From: an uncultured Mediterranea sp.
GTDB taxonomy: Bacteria; Bacteroidota; Bacteroidia; Bacteroidales; Bacteroidaceae
Direction: 5' to 3'
Length of the DNA stretch: 64,000 nt
Assembly: GCA_945831575.1 (NCBI GenBank)
Contig: CAMACX010000007.1
Location: 1 to 64,000, forward strand
Shown: positions 48,051-55,928 of the stretch, one piece after another
Layout of the letters: the number at the start of each line of letters is the position of its first letter
How positions within the stretch are numbered: the first letter of the stretch is position 1
Program-made: the position numbers and the translations under genes
The notes under the pieces: generated by a model
Databases searched by the model: none
Seen by the model: the letters and a program-made list of their open reading frames with translations, nothing else
Told to the model about the DNA's origin: nothing

Positions 48051-50950
48051 TAAAACAAGGAGTCCTGAGTATTGAAGAGGTGACGTTCGCTCAGGCGCAC
48101 CACCTTTCCCAGCTTCTCCAGCCGTTTGAGGTCAATCAGCTTGGGATTACCCATGATGGCAATGGCGTAAGGCTTGCCCTGGATGTGCTGACTATAGAAG
48201 CGGACCATGTCGTCGAATGTCAACGCATCGACCTTGCTCAGATTCTCCTTGGCCGGATCGTCATCATAACCCTGCTCCTTGAGCGCAAGCAGGTACGAAG
48301 CCTTCTGACGGAAGTTGGGGTGCTGAGACAGCATCGACTGGCGCAGGTAACTCTTGATGTTGTCCATCCGATCGGGATAGCAAGGCATCTCGTTGACTAG
48401 TCCCATCAATACCTCCACAGCCTCATTGGCCTTGTCGTTCTGCGTCCCTATATAACCCATCAGGTAGCTGGCTGACCCAGTCAACCCCTGCGTAGCTGCA
48501 AAGGCATAGGCTGAGTAAGCCATGGAACGCTTCTCACGAATCTCATTGAGGACCAGCCCTGTAAAGTCGAGGCCGAAGTATTGGTTGAAGGCATCACGCA
48601 GCACGTCATCCTGTCTGTCAGCTTTCTGCATGGGGATGTAAAGGTGAATCTGTGCCTGCTCAGTGCGTGTATTGGGTAAGAAGTAGATAATGTTCTCTTT
48701 GACTTGAGCCATGGGGCGTACACGAGGTGCAAGACTCGCGCGCTCGTTGGCAATGAGCGGCAGGTTGTGACTCAAGATGTCGTATGCTTGGTCGAACCCG
48801 ATAGTCCCGGTATAGAATATCTGTGCTTCATAATTGGAAGCGCGATTGATGTCGCCCGTCAGCGAGGAAATCTGCAGCTCCAGAATCTGCTTGTCGGTCA
48901 GTTCGGTCAGGTAGTCCGACTTCTCCCCATAGAGGAGATACTCCTTCAAGGCCTCATTGAGTGTCGAACTATCCTCCTTACGCTGCTCCCGCTTACCGAT
49001 AATCGAACCCTTCAAATGGGCCAGCTGCTTGTCGTCAAGCTGCGGCATCAGAATCTGACGCGACAGCAACTGACAGGCTTGTGGCAACGTGGCCTCATAC
49101 CCCTCCATAATCACATACAGATAGTCCGGCGAGGCCGATACACGGCAGGTTGCATTCAGTTTGCTCAGCTCCTCCTTGAGTTGCTGGGGCTCGTAGGTAC
49201 CCATCACGCCCGCATGATTCATCAACGACGCAGCCAGCTCCAACTGTGGGAAATCGTTCGTACCCGCCCCGTAGCGCAGCACAAGCTGATACAGGCTATT
49301 CTCCGTATTGGGCACATAGTACATCACCGAACGGTCATTGATGGGCTTCTGCTGTACATCGCTAAAGTCAATAAACTGCTCAGCCACGCTATCGGCCTTC
49401 ATCTGCTTAAACTGGGTTGCATAGATGGAGTGTGCCCCGGCAGGCGACTCTACCGGCTCATAACCAGGCTTTGCAATCTTTGCATGCTTCCCCTCCTTTC
49501 CCTTCTCGATATAGAGAGCCAGATAGTCGTTGCTCAGGTAGTGAGCAGCAACGCGCTTCACCTCCTCCTCGCTGATGGCGGCCAGGCGCTCCTTGAAATT
49601 GAGTACCGCAGCCAGATCCCGGTCGCTGAGGAAAGCATCACACAGCAGGTTGGCAATGCCCTCGTTGCTCTCCAGCAACTGATCATACTCACGGCACATC
49701 TCCGACTTGATGGCTTCGACTTTCCAGGCATCAAACCGTCCTTCAGCCACCTGCCGGATGGCCTGCATCAGCAGTTTCTCCGTGCGCGCGTTGGACTCAA
49801 AGCGCTGCTGCCCTTGGTCATAGAGCGGTACGGCCATCACCATCGAGCGTCCCTGCTCACGAAACGACTGAGCAAAGGCCGCCCCGTGGCTGAGTTCGCC
49901 CTCTATCACCAGTTTGTCTAGCGTGCCGGTCTGGCTGCTGTTGCTTATCAACGAGAGTGCAATGTGGAGCGCATCGGCATCCGGGTGTCCCTCGGGCACC
50001 CCCTGAAATACCAACGCCACCTGCGGATAATACCCCACCTTGATGTCATACTGCGTACGTCCCTTAATCGACCGCTCGGCATAAGTCATTCGCTCCGGCT
50101 GTGGCTTAGACTCCATACGGCCAAAGAAGTAGGCAATACGGCGCTTCAATTGGGCAGCCTTGACATTGCCCACCAGCACGAGTACCATATTCTCTGGCGT
50201 GTACCATTGGTCGTAGAACTCCACCAGCCTGCTCAACCGTGGATTCTTCAGGTGATCAGGCAAACCGATGATTGGACGAGCATACGGATGACCTTCGAAC
50301 GCTTTCTCCATCAGAAACTGGAGCAACTGGCTGTTCGGATCATCCTGTGAGCGGTTGTACTCCTCATACACATTCTCTAGCTCGGGCTGGAACGAACGGA
50401 ATACAGGATTGATGAAGCGCTGTGACGAGATCTCAAGCCATTTGTTCACTTGATAGGCTGGAAACGAGCTGTAATAGACGGTCTTATCGAAAGAGGTAGC
50501 CGCATTGACCCCCTGTGCGCCGATGCTCTCCATCAGGTCGGAGTACTCGTTGGGCACGCACAGTTTGCCTGCCTCGACCGTCAATTGGTTGATGCGTCGG
50601 CTCAGTTCACTCTTCTGCATACCGTCAGTAGCATCAGCCTGCTGGTCGTAGAGCGCCACAATCTCCCGATAGAGCGGCTCCTCCTTACTCCAATCCAAGG
50701 AGCCAATCTGCGTAGTGCCCTTGAACATCATATGCTCCAGGTAGTGTGCCAACCCGGTATATTCAGCCGGGTCGTTGACCGAACCTGTACGCACGCCCAC
50801 CATGCCAAAGACATCTGGCCTGCTCTCATCTTCCCAAATCAAGACAGATAGTCCATTAGGCAAACGGAAAGCTTTCAAACCCTGCGCAAAAAGGCAACAC
50901 GTGACCTGCAAAGACAGAAGCAAGCAGAAGAAAAGAGATCTTGCGTTCAT
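48050..50950 (-). CDS. M16-family zinc metallopeptidase (pitrilysin type, two-half protein)
   Basis: Exported protease of 966 residues with a signal peptide (ending CLFAQ). The N-terminal half carries the inverted zinc motif HYLEH (His69, Glu72, His73), with the third ligand expected at Glu in ENVYEEYNRSQDDPNSQ. The second M16 half (about 520-960) lacks the motif, as in other full-length clam-shell M16 peptidases (family M16B arrangement in one chain). It likely degrades peptides of 10-70 residues in the periplasm or at the surface. The fbp gene is 59 bases upstream on the same strand, but a functional link is not evident. Confidence 0.94.
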   Translation of the reverse strand: MNARSLFFCLLLSLQVTCCLFAQGLKAFRLPNGLSVLIWEDESRPDVFGMVGVRTGSVNDPAEYTGLAHYLEHMMFKGTTQIGSLDWSKEEPLYREIVALYDQQADATDGMQKSELSRRINQLTVEAGKLCVPNEYSDLMESIGAQGVNAATSFDKTVYYSSFPAYQVNKWLEISSQRFINPVFRSFQPELENVYEEYNRSQDDPNSQLLQFLMEKAFEGHPYARPIIGLPDHLKNPRLSRLVEFYDQWYTPENMVLVLVGNVKAAQLKRRIAYFFGRMESKPQPERMTYAERSIKGRTQYDIKVGYYPQVALVFQGVPEGHPDADALHIALSLISNSSQTGTLDKLVIEGELSHGAAFAQSFREQGRSMVMAVPLYDQGQQRFESNARTEKLLMQAIRQVAEGRFDAWKVEAIKSEMCREYDQLLESNEGIANLLCDAFLSDRDLAAVLNFKERLAAISEEEVKRVAAHYLSNDYLALYIEKGKEGKHAKIAKPGYEPVESPAGAHSIYATQFKQMKADSVAEQFIDFSDVQQKPINDRSVMYYVPNTENSLYQLVLRYGAGTNDFPQLELAASLMNHAGVMGTYEPQQLKEELSKLNATCRVSASPDYLYVIMEGYEATLPQACQLLSRQILMPQLDDKQLAHLKGSIIGKREQRKEDSSTLNEALKEYLLYGEKSDYLTELTDKQILELQISSLTGDINRASNYEAQIFYTGTIGFDQAYDILSHNLPLIANERASLAPRVRPMAQVKENIIYFLPNTRTEQAQIHLYIPMQKADRQDDVLRDAFNQYFGLDFTGLVLNEIREKRSMAYSAYAFAATQGLTGSASYLMGYIGTQNDKANEAVEVLMGLVNEMPCYPDRMDNIKSYLRQSMLSQHPNFRQKASYLLALKEQGYDDDPAKENLSKVDALTFDDMVRFYSQHIQGKPYAIAIMGNPKLIDLKRLEKLGKVVRLSERHLFNTQDSLF

Positions 50951-51009
50951 AACGATAACTCACTTTAAATAGAATATTGATTCTGCTTTAATAAACAAGA
51001 AATATACTC

Positions 51010-53004
51010 TCAATAGGTATTCTTCTCCTTGATGAGACCCATGCGGTAGGCCACGAGAAGCTTCTTCAGGTCCTGAATCTGGGCACTGAGGTCAACGCCC
51101 TTGTCGGTGTCCCGCACCATCATGCGCTGCTGGTTGAACTCTACGAGGAAGATGGTCGATTTGATGTCCTGTCCCTCTTCGATGGCCTTCTGACGACTCT
51201 GGAACGGTTCGTGCTGAACGAGCTGCAAGCCGTGGGAGTGATAGACCAAGGTGTAGCCGGCGATGCCGGTCTCGGGTTGGTAAGCTTTGGAGAAGCCTCC
51301 ATCTATCACGAGCAGTTTGCCGCCTGCCTTGATGGGCTTCTCTCCCTTGATGGTCTTGACAGGCACATGGCCGTTGATGATATGGGCATGAGGTCCGGGC
51401 TCCACGCCAAACTCGCGCAGGATGTTGTCACACACTTCGGCCTGGTTGCGCAGCGTGTAGTAGTGTCCCTTGGTCTCCTTGACCAACTCCTTGTCGCCCA
51501 CGAAGTAGCGCTCGAAGGTGGCCATCTTGTCCTTGTCAAATGAGGGGGCATCGGGTCCGCACCACATGTACCACATGTAGTCGAGCGCGAAGGCCTTGCC
51601 CTCGGCGGTATCGTCATCAAAGTAGGCGGAGCGCACCAGTTGGTCAGTCTTCTTGAGCAGCGCCTTGCCCGAGTAGCGCTTGCCCTCTATCTCCACCTCC
51701 TTGAAGCTGCCGTCGGCGTTGAGAGGCACGGAAGCGTGGTAGAGCAGGTTGCTGTTGCACACGGTGTACATGCCGCCGTAGGTGAAGAGGCAACGCATGT
51801 GCTTCTTCATCTTCTCGCTGTTCTTGAAGGAGTGGTGCAGCTTGCTGACCAGCTCCTGCTCCTCATCGGTGAGGCGGTAGGGGTCCTTAGGATCCACCGT
51901 AGGCAGGAAGGCATCACGCAGGGGATACTCCTTGCCGTTGTAGCAGAAGATGCCGCGCTCGAAGTCGATGAGGTGGAGCAGCTTGCGTCCCTCCATCTTG
52001 AACTCGGGACGGCGGGAGATGATCTCGGCCTCCAGCTTGAGCTGGATGACAGTGATGGCCTTGTGCATCTGGGCAATGAGGCGCAGGGTCTTCTCGTTGT
52101 GTTCAATCTCGTTGAGCGCTACCTTGGGGGCAAACACCTCACAGGGGTCGTCGGCATAGGTCTCCATGGCAAAGGTGGCCAGCGGCAGCAGATTGATGCC
52201 ATAACCATCCTCCAGCGTAGCAAGATTGGCGTAGCGCATGGCCATGCGGATGACGTTGGCCATACAGGCATCGTTGCCGGCGGCGGCACCCATCCAGAGC
52301 AGGTCGTGGTTGCCCCACTGGATGTCAAAGTTGTGGTAGTCGCAGAGGGTGTCCATGATGATGTGCGCACCAGGGCCTCGGTCATAGATGTCGCCCACGA
52401 TGTGGAGTGAGTCGATGGTGAGCCGCTGGATGAGGTTGCACATGGCGATGATGAAGTCGTCAGCACGTCGGGTGGAGATGATGGTGCTGATGATCACGTT
52501 GATGTAAGCATGCTTGTTGGGATCGATGCTCGACTCGTGGAGCAGCTCCTGGATGATATAGGAGAAGCCCTCGGGCAACGCCTTGCGCACCTTGGAGCGG
52601 GTATATTTGGAGGAGACGTTCTGACATACCTTCACCAGCTGGTTGAGCGTGATGAGGTACCAGTCGTCCAGGTCGGTCTCCTTCTCCTTGACGAGCTGGA
52701 GCTTCTCCTCAGGGTAGTAAATGAGGGTACAGATCTCCTTCTTCTCACTTTCACGCAGGGTGTTACCAAAAATCTCGTTCACCTTGCGCTTCACAGCTCC
52801 CGAAGCATTCTTCAGCACATGCTGGAAGGCTTCGTACTCGCCATGGATGTCCGTCAGGAAGTGCTCCGTACCCTTGGGCAGGTTGAGGATGGCCTCCAAA
52901 TTGATAATCTCGGTACTGGCGTCAGCAATGGTCGGAAAGCTGCGCGAGAGGAGCTGCAGGTAGCGCAGGTCATCTACAATATGTTCAGAAGTAATCGTTC
53001 CCAT
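51010..53004 (-). CDS. fbp: Class 3 fructose-1,6-bisphosphatase
   Basis: Gluconeogenic phosphatase of the calcineurin-like fold. At 664 residues it matches the Firmicutes/Bacteroidetes class 3 enzymes, which are unrelated to E. coli Fbp. Metal-site motifs are LTDIHGEYEAF, IVGDIYDRGPGAHIIMD, IQWGNHDLLWMGAAAG and, near the end, HIINGHVPVKTIKGEKPIKAGGKLLVIDGGFSKAY. The start MGTITSEHIVDDLRYLQLLSRSFP is conserved. It lies 37 bases after the transporter gene. Confidence 0.96.
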   Translation of the reverse strand: MGTITSEHIVDDLRYLQLLSRSFPTIADASTEIINLEAILNLPKGTEHFLTDIHGEYEAFQHVLKNASGAVKRKVNEIFGNTLRESEKKEICTLIYYPEEKLQLVKEKETDLDDWYLITLNQLVKVCQNVSSKYTRSKVRKALPEGFSYIIQELLHESSIDPNKHAYINVIISTIISTRRADDFIIAMCNLIQRLTIDSLHIVGDIYDRGPGAHIIMDTLCDYHNFDIQWGNHDLLWMGAAAGNDACMANVIRMAMRYANLATLEDGYGINLLPLATFAMETYADDPCEVFAPKVALNEIEHNEKTLRLIAQMHKAITVIQLKLEAEIISRRPEFKMEGRKLLHLIDFERGIFCYNGKEYPLRDAFLPTVDPKDPYRLTDEEQELVSKLHHSFKNSEKMKKHMRCLFTYGGMYTVCNSNLLYHASVPLNADGSFKEVEIEGKRYSGKALLKKTDQLVRSAYFDDDTAEGKAFALDYMWYMWCGPDAPSFDKDKMATFERYFVGDKELVKETKGHYYTLRNQAEVCDNILREFGVEPGPHAHIINGHVPVKTIKGEKPIKAGGKLLVIDGGFSKAYQPETGIAGYTLVYHSHGLQLVQHEPFQSRQKAIEEGQDIKSTIFLVEFNQQRMMVRDTDKGVDLSAQIQDLKKLLVAYRMGLIKEKNTY

Positions 53005-53041
53005 GGTGTGATATTATTTATAGTGGTTTTTATTCATTATT

Positions 53042-54706
53042 CTAAAATGTGAGAAACATCAAGAGCAGCTGTGCAATGATCACGCGGGTGAACATGCACA
53101 AGGGATAGACCGTGGCATAGGCCACGGCAGGATTGTCGCCAGGCAAGGTGTCGTTGGCATAGTTGAGGGCCATCGGGTTGGCCATGCTGCCGCAGAGCAT
53201 ACCCGATACCGAGCCGAAATCGACCCTCCCCCATTTGAAGGCCAGCACGCCCACCAGCAACACGGGCACCACCGTCAGCACAAAGCCCGTGGCTATCCAA
53301 AGCAGTCCCTCGGGACGGAACACAGTCTCGAAGAAGTGGGCTCCGGCATCCAGCCCCAGACAAGCCAGGTAGAGCGAGAGGCCCAAGGCACGAAGCATGA
53401 GGTTGGCACTTCGGGTGGTATAGGTAATCATGTGCAGCCGTGGACCGAAAGTCCCTATTAGGATGCCCACGATGATGGGACCACCAGCCAAGCCCAGCTT
53501 GACGGGCACACTCATGCCGGGAATGGAAATGGGAATGGCACCTAGAGCCAGACCCAGCACAATACCCACAAAGACCGCAATGAGGTTGGGTTCCTTCAAA
53601 CTCTTGACGGCATTGCCCAACACCTTCTCCACATTCTGTATGGCTGCCGCCTCGCCCACCACGGTGAGCCGGTCACCCAGTTGCAGCGTCAGGCTGGCCG
53701 TAGCCAGCAGCTGTACACCGTTGCGGTAGATGCGGCTGATATTCACACCATAGTGGTTGCGCAGATGGAGAGAGCCAAGCTTCTTGCCGTTGAGCTCGCG
53801 CCGCGTCACGACGATACGTTGCGATACCAGCTGGCTGTCAATGGCATTCCAGTCAATGTCCTCCTTGTTCCAGTCCTTATGTTCCTGTTCTCCAAAGAGC
53901 ACCGTCAGCGCCGGGGCATCCTTCTCGGAGGTGACAACCAGCAGACGGTCACCCTCGCGCAATACCTTCTCTGAGGTGGGAATGCTCACGTTGCCCTCTC
54001 GCCACAGGCGGGAGATGACAAACTGCGGATAGTTGAAGCCTGCCACTTCGCGGATACTCTTATTAAAGATAGCAGGGTTCTGTACCTGAAAGGTGGCGAT
54101 GAAAGGCTTATTGACATCATCCTTGACCTCAGGCTGGAGGTCGCTCAACTTAACAAAAAGCTTGCGGATGAGCATCAGGCCAAGTATGACCCCCACCACA
54201 CCGAGCGGATAGGTCACTGCACAGCCCAGTGCAGGCGAGCTGGAAGGGAGGTTCAGCTGCTTGAGCGTCTGCTGTGCGGCACCCAGCGCAGGCGTATTGG
54301 TGGTAGAGCCACAGAGGATACCCACCATGTCGGGCAGGGAGATGTCAGTAAGGTAAGTACCGCCGACAGCCATCAGCGTACCCACCAGGATGACGGCCAG
54401 CCCCCAGAGATTGAGCTTCAGTCCGCCCTGACGGAAAGAGCTGAAGAAGCCCGGTCCTACCTGTAGGCCGAGCGCATAGACGAAGAGCACCAGGCCGAAA
54501 CTCTCAGCATAGTTGAGCATCTGGGCATCCAGGGAGAGTCCCAGATGACCGGCCAGGATGCCCGCGAAGAAGACGAAGGTGACTCCCAGCGACACGCCCC
54601 TGACATGGATTTTGCCCAGCCCAAGGCCGATGGCACAGATTAGAGAAAGTACCACCACGGCCTGAAGCGCCGTATGATCAAACAATATACTATTAATCCA
54701 TTCCAC
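53042..54706 (-). CDS. AspT/YidE-family transporter with two TrkA-C domains
   Basis: Putative inner-membrane exchanger or transporter of the AspT/YidE (aspartate:alanine exchanger) family. The 554-residue protein has two blocks of five to six membrane helices, each with the duplication signature: GILAGHLGLSL...GPGFFSSFRQGGLKLNLWG, and GPIIVGILIGTFGPRL...GLDAGAHFFETVF. Two cytosolic TrkA-C domains lie between them. The start is GTG at 54706 (VEWINSILFDHTALQAVV): the frame further upstream runs through a terminator and tRNA-Glu and has no ATG. Substrate unknown. Confidence 0.9.
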   Translation of the reverse strand: MEWINSILFDHTALQAVVVLSLICAIGLGLGKIHVRGVSLGVTFVFFAGILAGHLGLSLDAQMLNYAESFGLVLFVYALGLQVGPGFFSSFRQGGLKLNLWGLAVILVGTLMAVGGTYLTDISLPDMVGILCGSTTNTPALGAAQQTLKQLNLPSSSPALGCAVTYPLGVVGVILGLMLIRKLFVKLSDLQPEVKDDVNKPFIATFQVQNPAIFNKSIREVAGFNYPQFVISRLWREGNVSIPTSEKVLREGDRLLVVTSEKDAPALTVLFGEQEHKDWNKEDIDWNAIDSQLVSQRIVVTRRELNGKKLGSLHLRNHYGVNISRIYRNGVQLLATASLTLQLGDRLTVVGEAAAIQNVEKVLGNAVKSLKEPNLIAVFVGIVLGLALGAIPISIPGMSVPVKLGLAGGPIIVGILIGTFGPRLHMITYTTRSANLMLRALGLSLYLACLGLDAGAHFFETVFRPEGLLWIATGFVLTVVPVLLVGVLAFKWGRVDFGSVSGMLCGSMANPMALNYANDTLPGDNPAVAYATVYPLCMFTRVIIAQLLLMFLTF

Positions 54707-54725
54707 GGTTGCAGTTGTTTTATAC

Positions 54726-54766
54726 AAAAAAAGGCAGCCCCACTCTGTTTGTGTAGCTACCTTTTT
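54726..54766 (-). terminator. Terminator of the tRNA cluster, just before the transporter gene
   Basis: On the minus strand AAAAAGGTAGC pairs with GCTGCCTTTTT (one G-T pair) and ends in a run of seven T (54726-54732). The transporter's GTG start is only 20 bases further on. Confidence 0.7.
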
Positions 54767-54777
54767 ACCTTTTCTAG

Positions 54778-54849
54778 TAGTGGGTACGAGAATCGAACTC
54801 GTATACCATGCGTGAGAGGCATGTATCCTAACCATTAGATGAACCCACC
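54778..54849 (-). tRNA. tRNA-Glu (anticodon CTC)
   Basis: A 72-base cloverleaf: acceptor GGTGGGT with ACCCACT (one G-T pair), D-arm ATC/GAT, anticodon stem CATGC/GCATG with loop CTCTCAC (anticodon CTC), T-arm ACGAG-TTCGATT-CTCGT, discriminator A. CCA is not encoded. Confidence 0.93.
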
Positions 54850-54862
54850 ATCATTTCAATCG

Positions 54863-54935
54863 TACACTCTCAGGGATTCGAACCCTGGACCCACTGATTA
54901 AGAGTCAGTTGCTCTACCAACTGAGCTAAGAGTGC
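54863..54935 (-). tRNA. tRNA-Lys (anticodon CTT)
   Basis: A 73-base cloverleaf: acceptor GCACTCT with AGAGTGT (G1-U72 pair), U8-A9, D-arm GCTC/GAGC, anticodon stem ACTGA/TCAGT with loop CTCTTAA (CTT), T-arm CAGGG-TTCGAAT-CCCTG, discriminator A. CCA is not encoded. Confidence 0.94.
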
Positions 54936-54945
54936 GTGTATCGCG

Positions 54946-55033
54946 CGGAAGCTGGGGGATTCGAACCCCCGGTACGGAAATCCCGTACGTCAGTTTAGCA
55001 AACTGGTGGTTTCAGCCACTCACCCAAACTTCC
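54946..55033 (-). tRNA. tRNA-Ser (anticodon GCT)
   Basis: An 88-base class II tRNA with a long variable arm (GTACGG/CCGTAC). Acceptor GGAAGTT with AGCTTCC, anticodon loop TTGCTAA (GCT, reads AGC/AGT), T-arm GGGGG-TTCGAAT-CCCCC, discriminator G. It is first in the Ser-Lys-Glu transcript. Confidence 0.94.
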
Positions 55034-55064
55034 TTTCGTCTTGCATTCTCTCTCAAATGCGGTG

Positions 55065-55095
55065 CAAAGGTATGGGTTATTTTTGAACTGTGCAA
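55065..55095 (-). promoter_or_regulatory. Promoter of the tRNA-Ser-Lys-Glu operon
   Basis: On the minus strand TACCTTTG (55065-55072) is an exact -7 element, with TTG (55093-55095) 20 bases upstream. Confidence 0.6.
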
Positions 55096-55190
55096 GCATT
55101 TCGCAAACTTTTTTTCGAACTTTTTTTGCACAAAATCATTAAACCTCTAATAATCAACCACAAAGAAGAAAATAAAAATATTATTTTTTT

Positions 55191-55202
55191 GTATCGCGAT
55201 AC
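55191..55202. promoter_or_regulatory. Perfect 12-bp palindrome upstream of the Crp/Fnr gene
   Basis: GTATCGCGATAC is its own reverse complement. It lies about 20 bases upstream of the gene's -7 element, where an operator for autoregulation could sit. Confidence 0.5.
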
Positions 55203-55222
55203 GCGGAATCAGAAAAAAAGCG

Positions 55223-55230
55223 TATCTTCG
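55223..55230 (+). promoter_or_regulatory. -7 element of the Crp/Fnr gene
   Basis: TATCTTCG, one base off consensus, 27 bases before the ATG. Confidence 0.4.
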
Positions 55231-55257
55231 CAGCGAAAATAATAATCGAAATGCAGT

Positions 55258-55842
55258 ATGGACACACTACTAAAAAAGACTTTGGACGCTGCTGTCAATT
55301 CGCGCTACCCGGGCATGGCCTATGAGGGCCGCAAGCTGATGGAGGAGATTATGGTGCGCAAGGAGTATAAGAAAGGAGCCATCATCGTGCCCGAAGGGGT
55401 AATCAGTCAGAATCTGATTATCGTAGGACAGGGCATGGTCAGACAATTCTATTATAAAAATAAGAAAGATGTAACGGAGCACTTCTCCTACGAGGGGTGC
55501 ATCGTCATCTGCATAGAGAGCACACTCAAGCAGGAGCCTACCCGACTGATGGTGGAAGCGCTGGAAGATTGTGTGGTGTATGAAGTACCCTACAACAAGC
55601 TGATGGCATTGACCGAAATATCGTGGGAGGTGAATATGTTCTACCGCAAGATCTTGGAGTACTCGCTTATCGTGTCACAGGTCAAGGCCGATGCCTGGCG
55701 CTTCGAGACGGCCCACGAGCGCTACAAGCGGTTGATGAATACCCACCCCGAGGTGGTGAAGCGCGCTCCCCTAGCCCACATCGCTTCCTACCTGCTCATG
55801 ACCCCAGAGACACTCAGCCGCGTGCGATCAGGGATGCTGTAA
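55258..55842 (+). CDS. Crp/Fnr-family transcription regulator
   Basis: A 194-residue regulator with an N-terminal cyclic-nucleotide-binding-like beta roll (YKKGAIIVPEGVISQNLIIVGQGMVRQFYY, DVTEHFSYEGCIVICIES), the long dimerisation helix (LEYSLIVSQVKADAWRFETAHERYKRLM) and a C-terminal winged helix (APLAHIASYLLMTPETLSRVRSGML). It ends soon after the recognition helix, as many Bacteroidetes members do. There is no Fnr-type four-Cys cluster, so it is not an iron-sulfur oxygen sensor; the ligand is unknown. The regulated genes are unknown; it neighbours a polysaccharide locus and the tRNA cluster. Confidence 0.9.
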   Translation: MDTLLKKTLDAAVNSRYPGMAYEGRKLMEEIMVRKEYKKGAIIVPEGVISQNLIIVGQGMVRQFYYKNKKDVTEHFSYEGCIVICIESTLKQEPTRLMVEALEDCVVYEVPYNKLMALTEISWEVNMFYRKILEYSLIVSQVKADAWRFETAHERYKRLMNTHPEVVKRAPLAHIASYLLMTPETLSRVRSGML

Positions 55843-55861
55843 GCCGACATCTCTGTCGGCT
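55842..55861 (+). terminator. Short hairpin at the Crp/Fnr stop codon
   Basis: AGCCGACA and TGTCGGCT form a perfect 8-bp stem with loop TCTC, overlapping the stop. There is no T-run, so it is a weak terminator candidate. Confidence 0.4.
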
Positions 55862-55928
55862 CACAGATCGTATCATGTCAGATAATAGCACCCGGTGTAT
55901 TACAAAGTTACATACATAGATTCCCCTA

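Noticed and set aside
48704..49921. Plus-strand open frame of 405 codons
   Set aside because: Antisense to the M16 peptidase gene; translation is Leu/His/Arg-rich without any recognisable domain.
51640..52410. Plus-strand open frame of 256 codons
   Set aside because: Antisense to fbp, whose metal-binding motifs are complete.
54778..54835. N-terminal extension of the AspT/YidE protein up to 54835
   Set aside because: It would translate tRNA-Glu and the terminator; the GTG at 54706 gives the family start and length.
54932..55150. Small plus-strand open frame of 72 codons
   Set aside because: It is made of the reverse complement of tRNA-Ser and its promoter.
55034..55257. Integrase attachment site at the tRNA cluster
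   Set aside because: No direct repeat of a tRNA 3' end and no integrase gene could be found in the window, so only the composition shift is reported.
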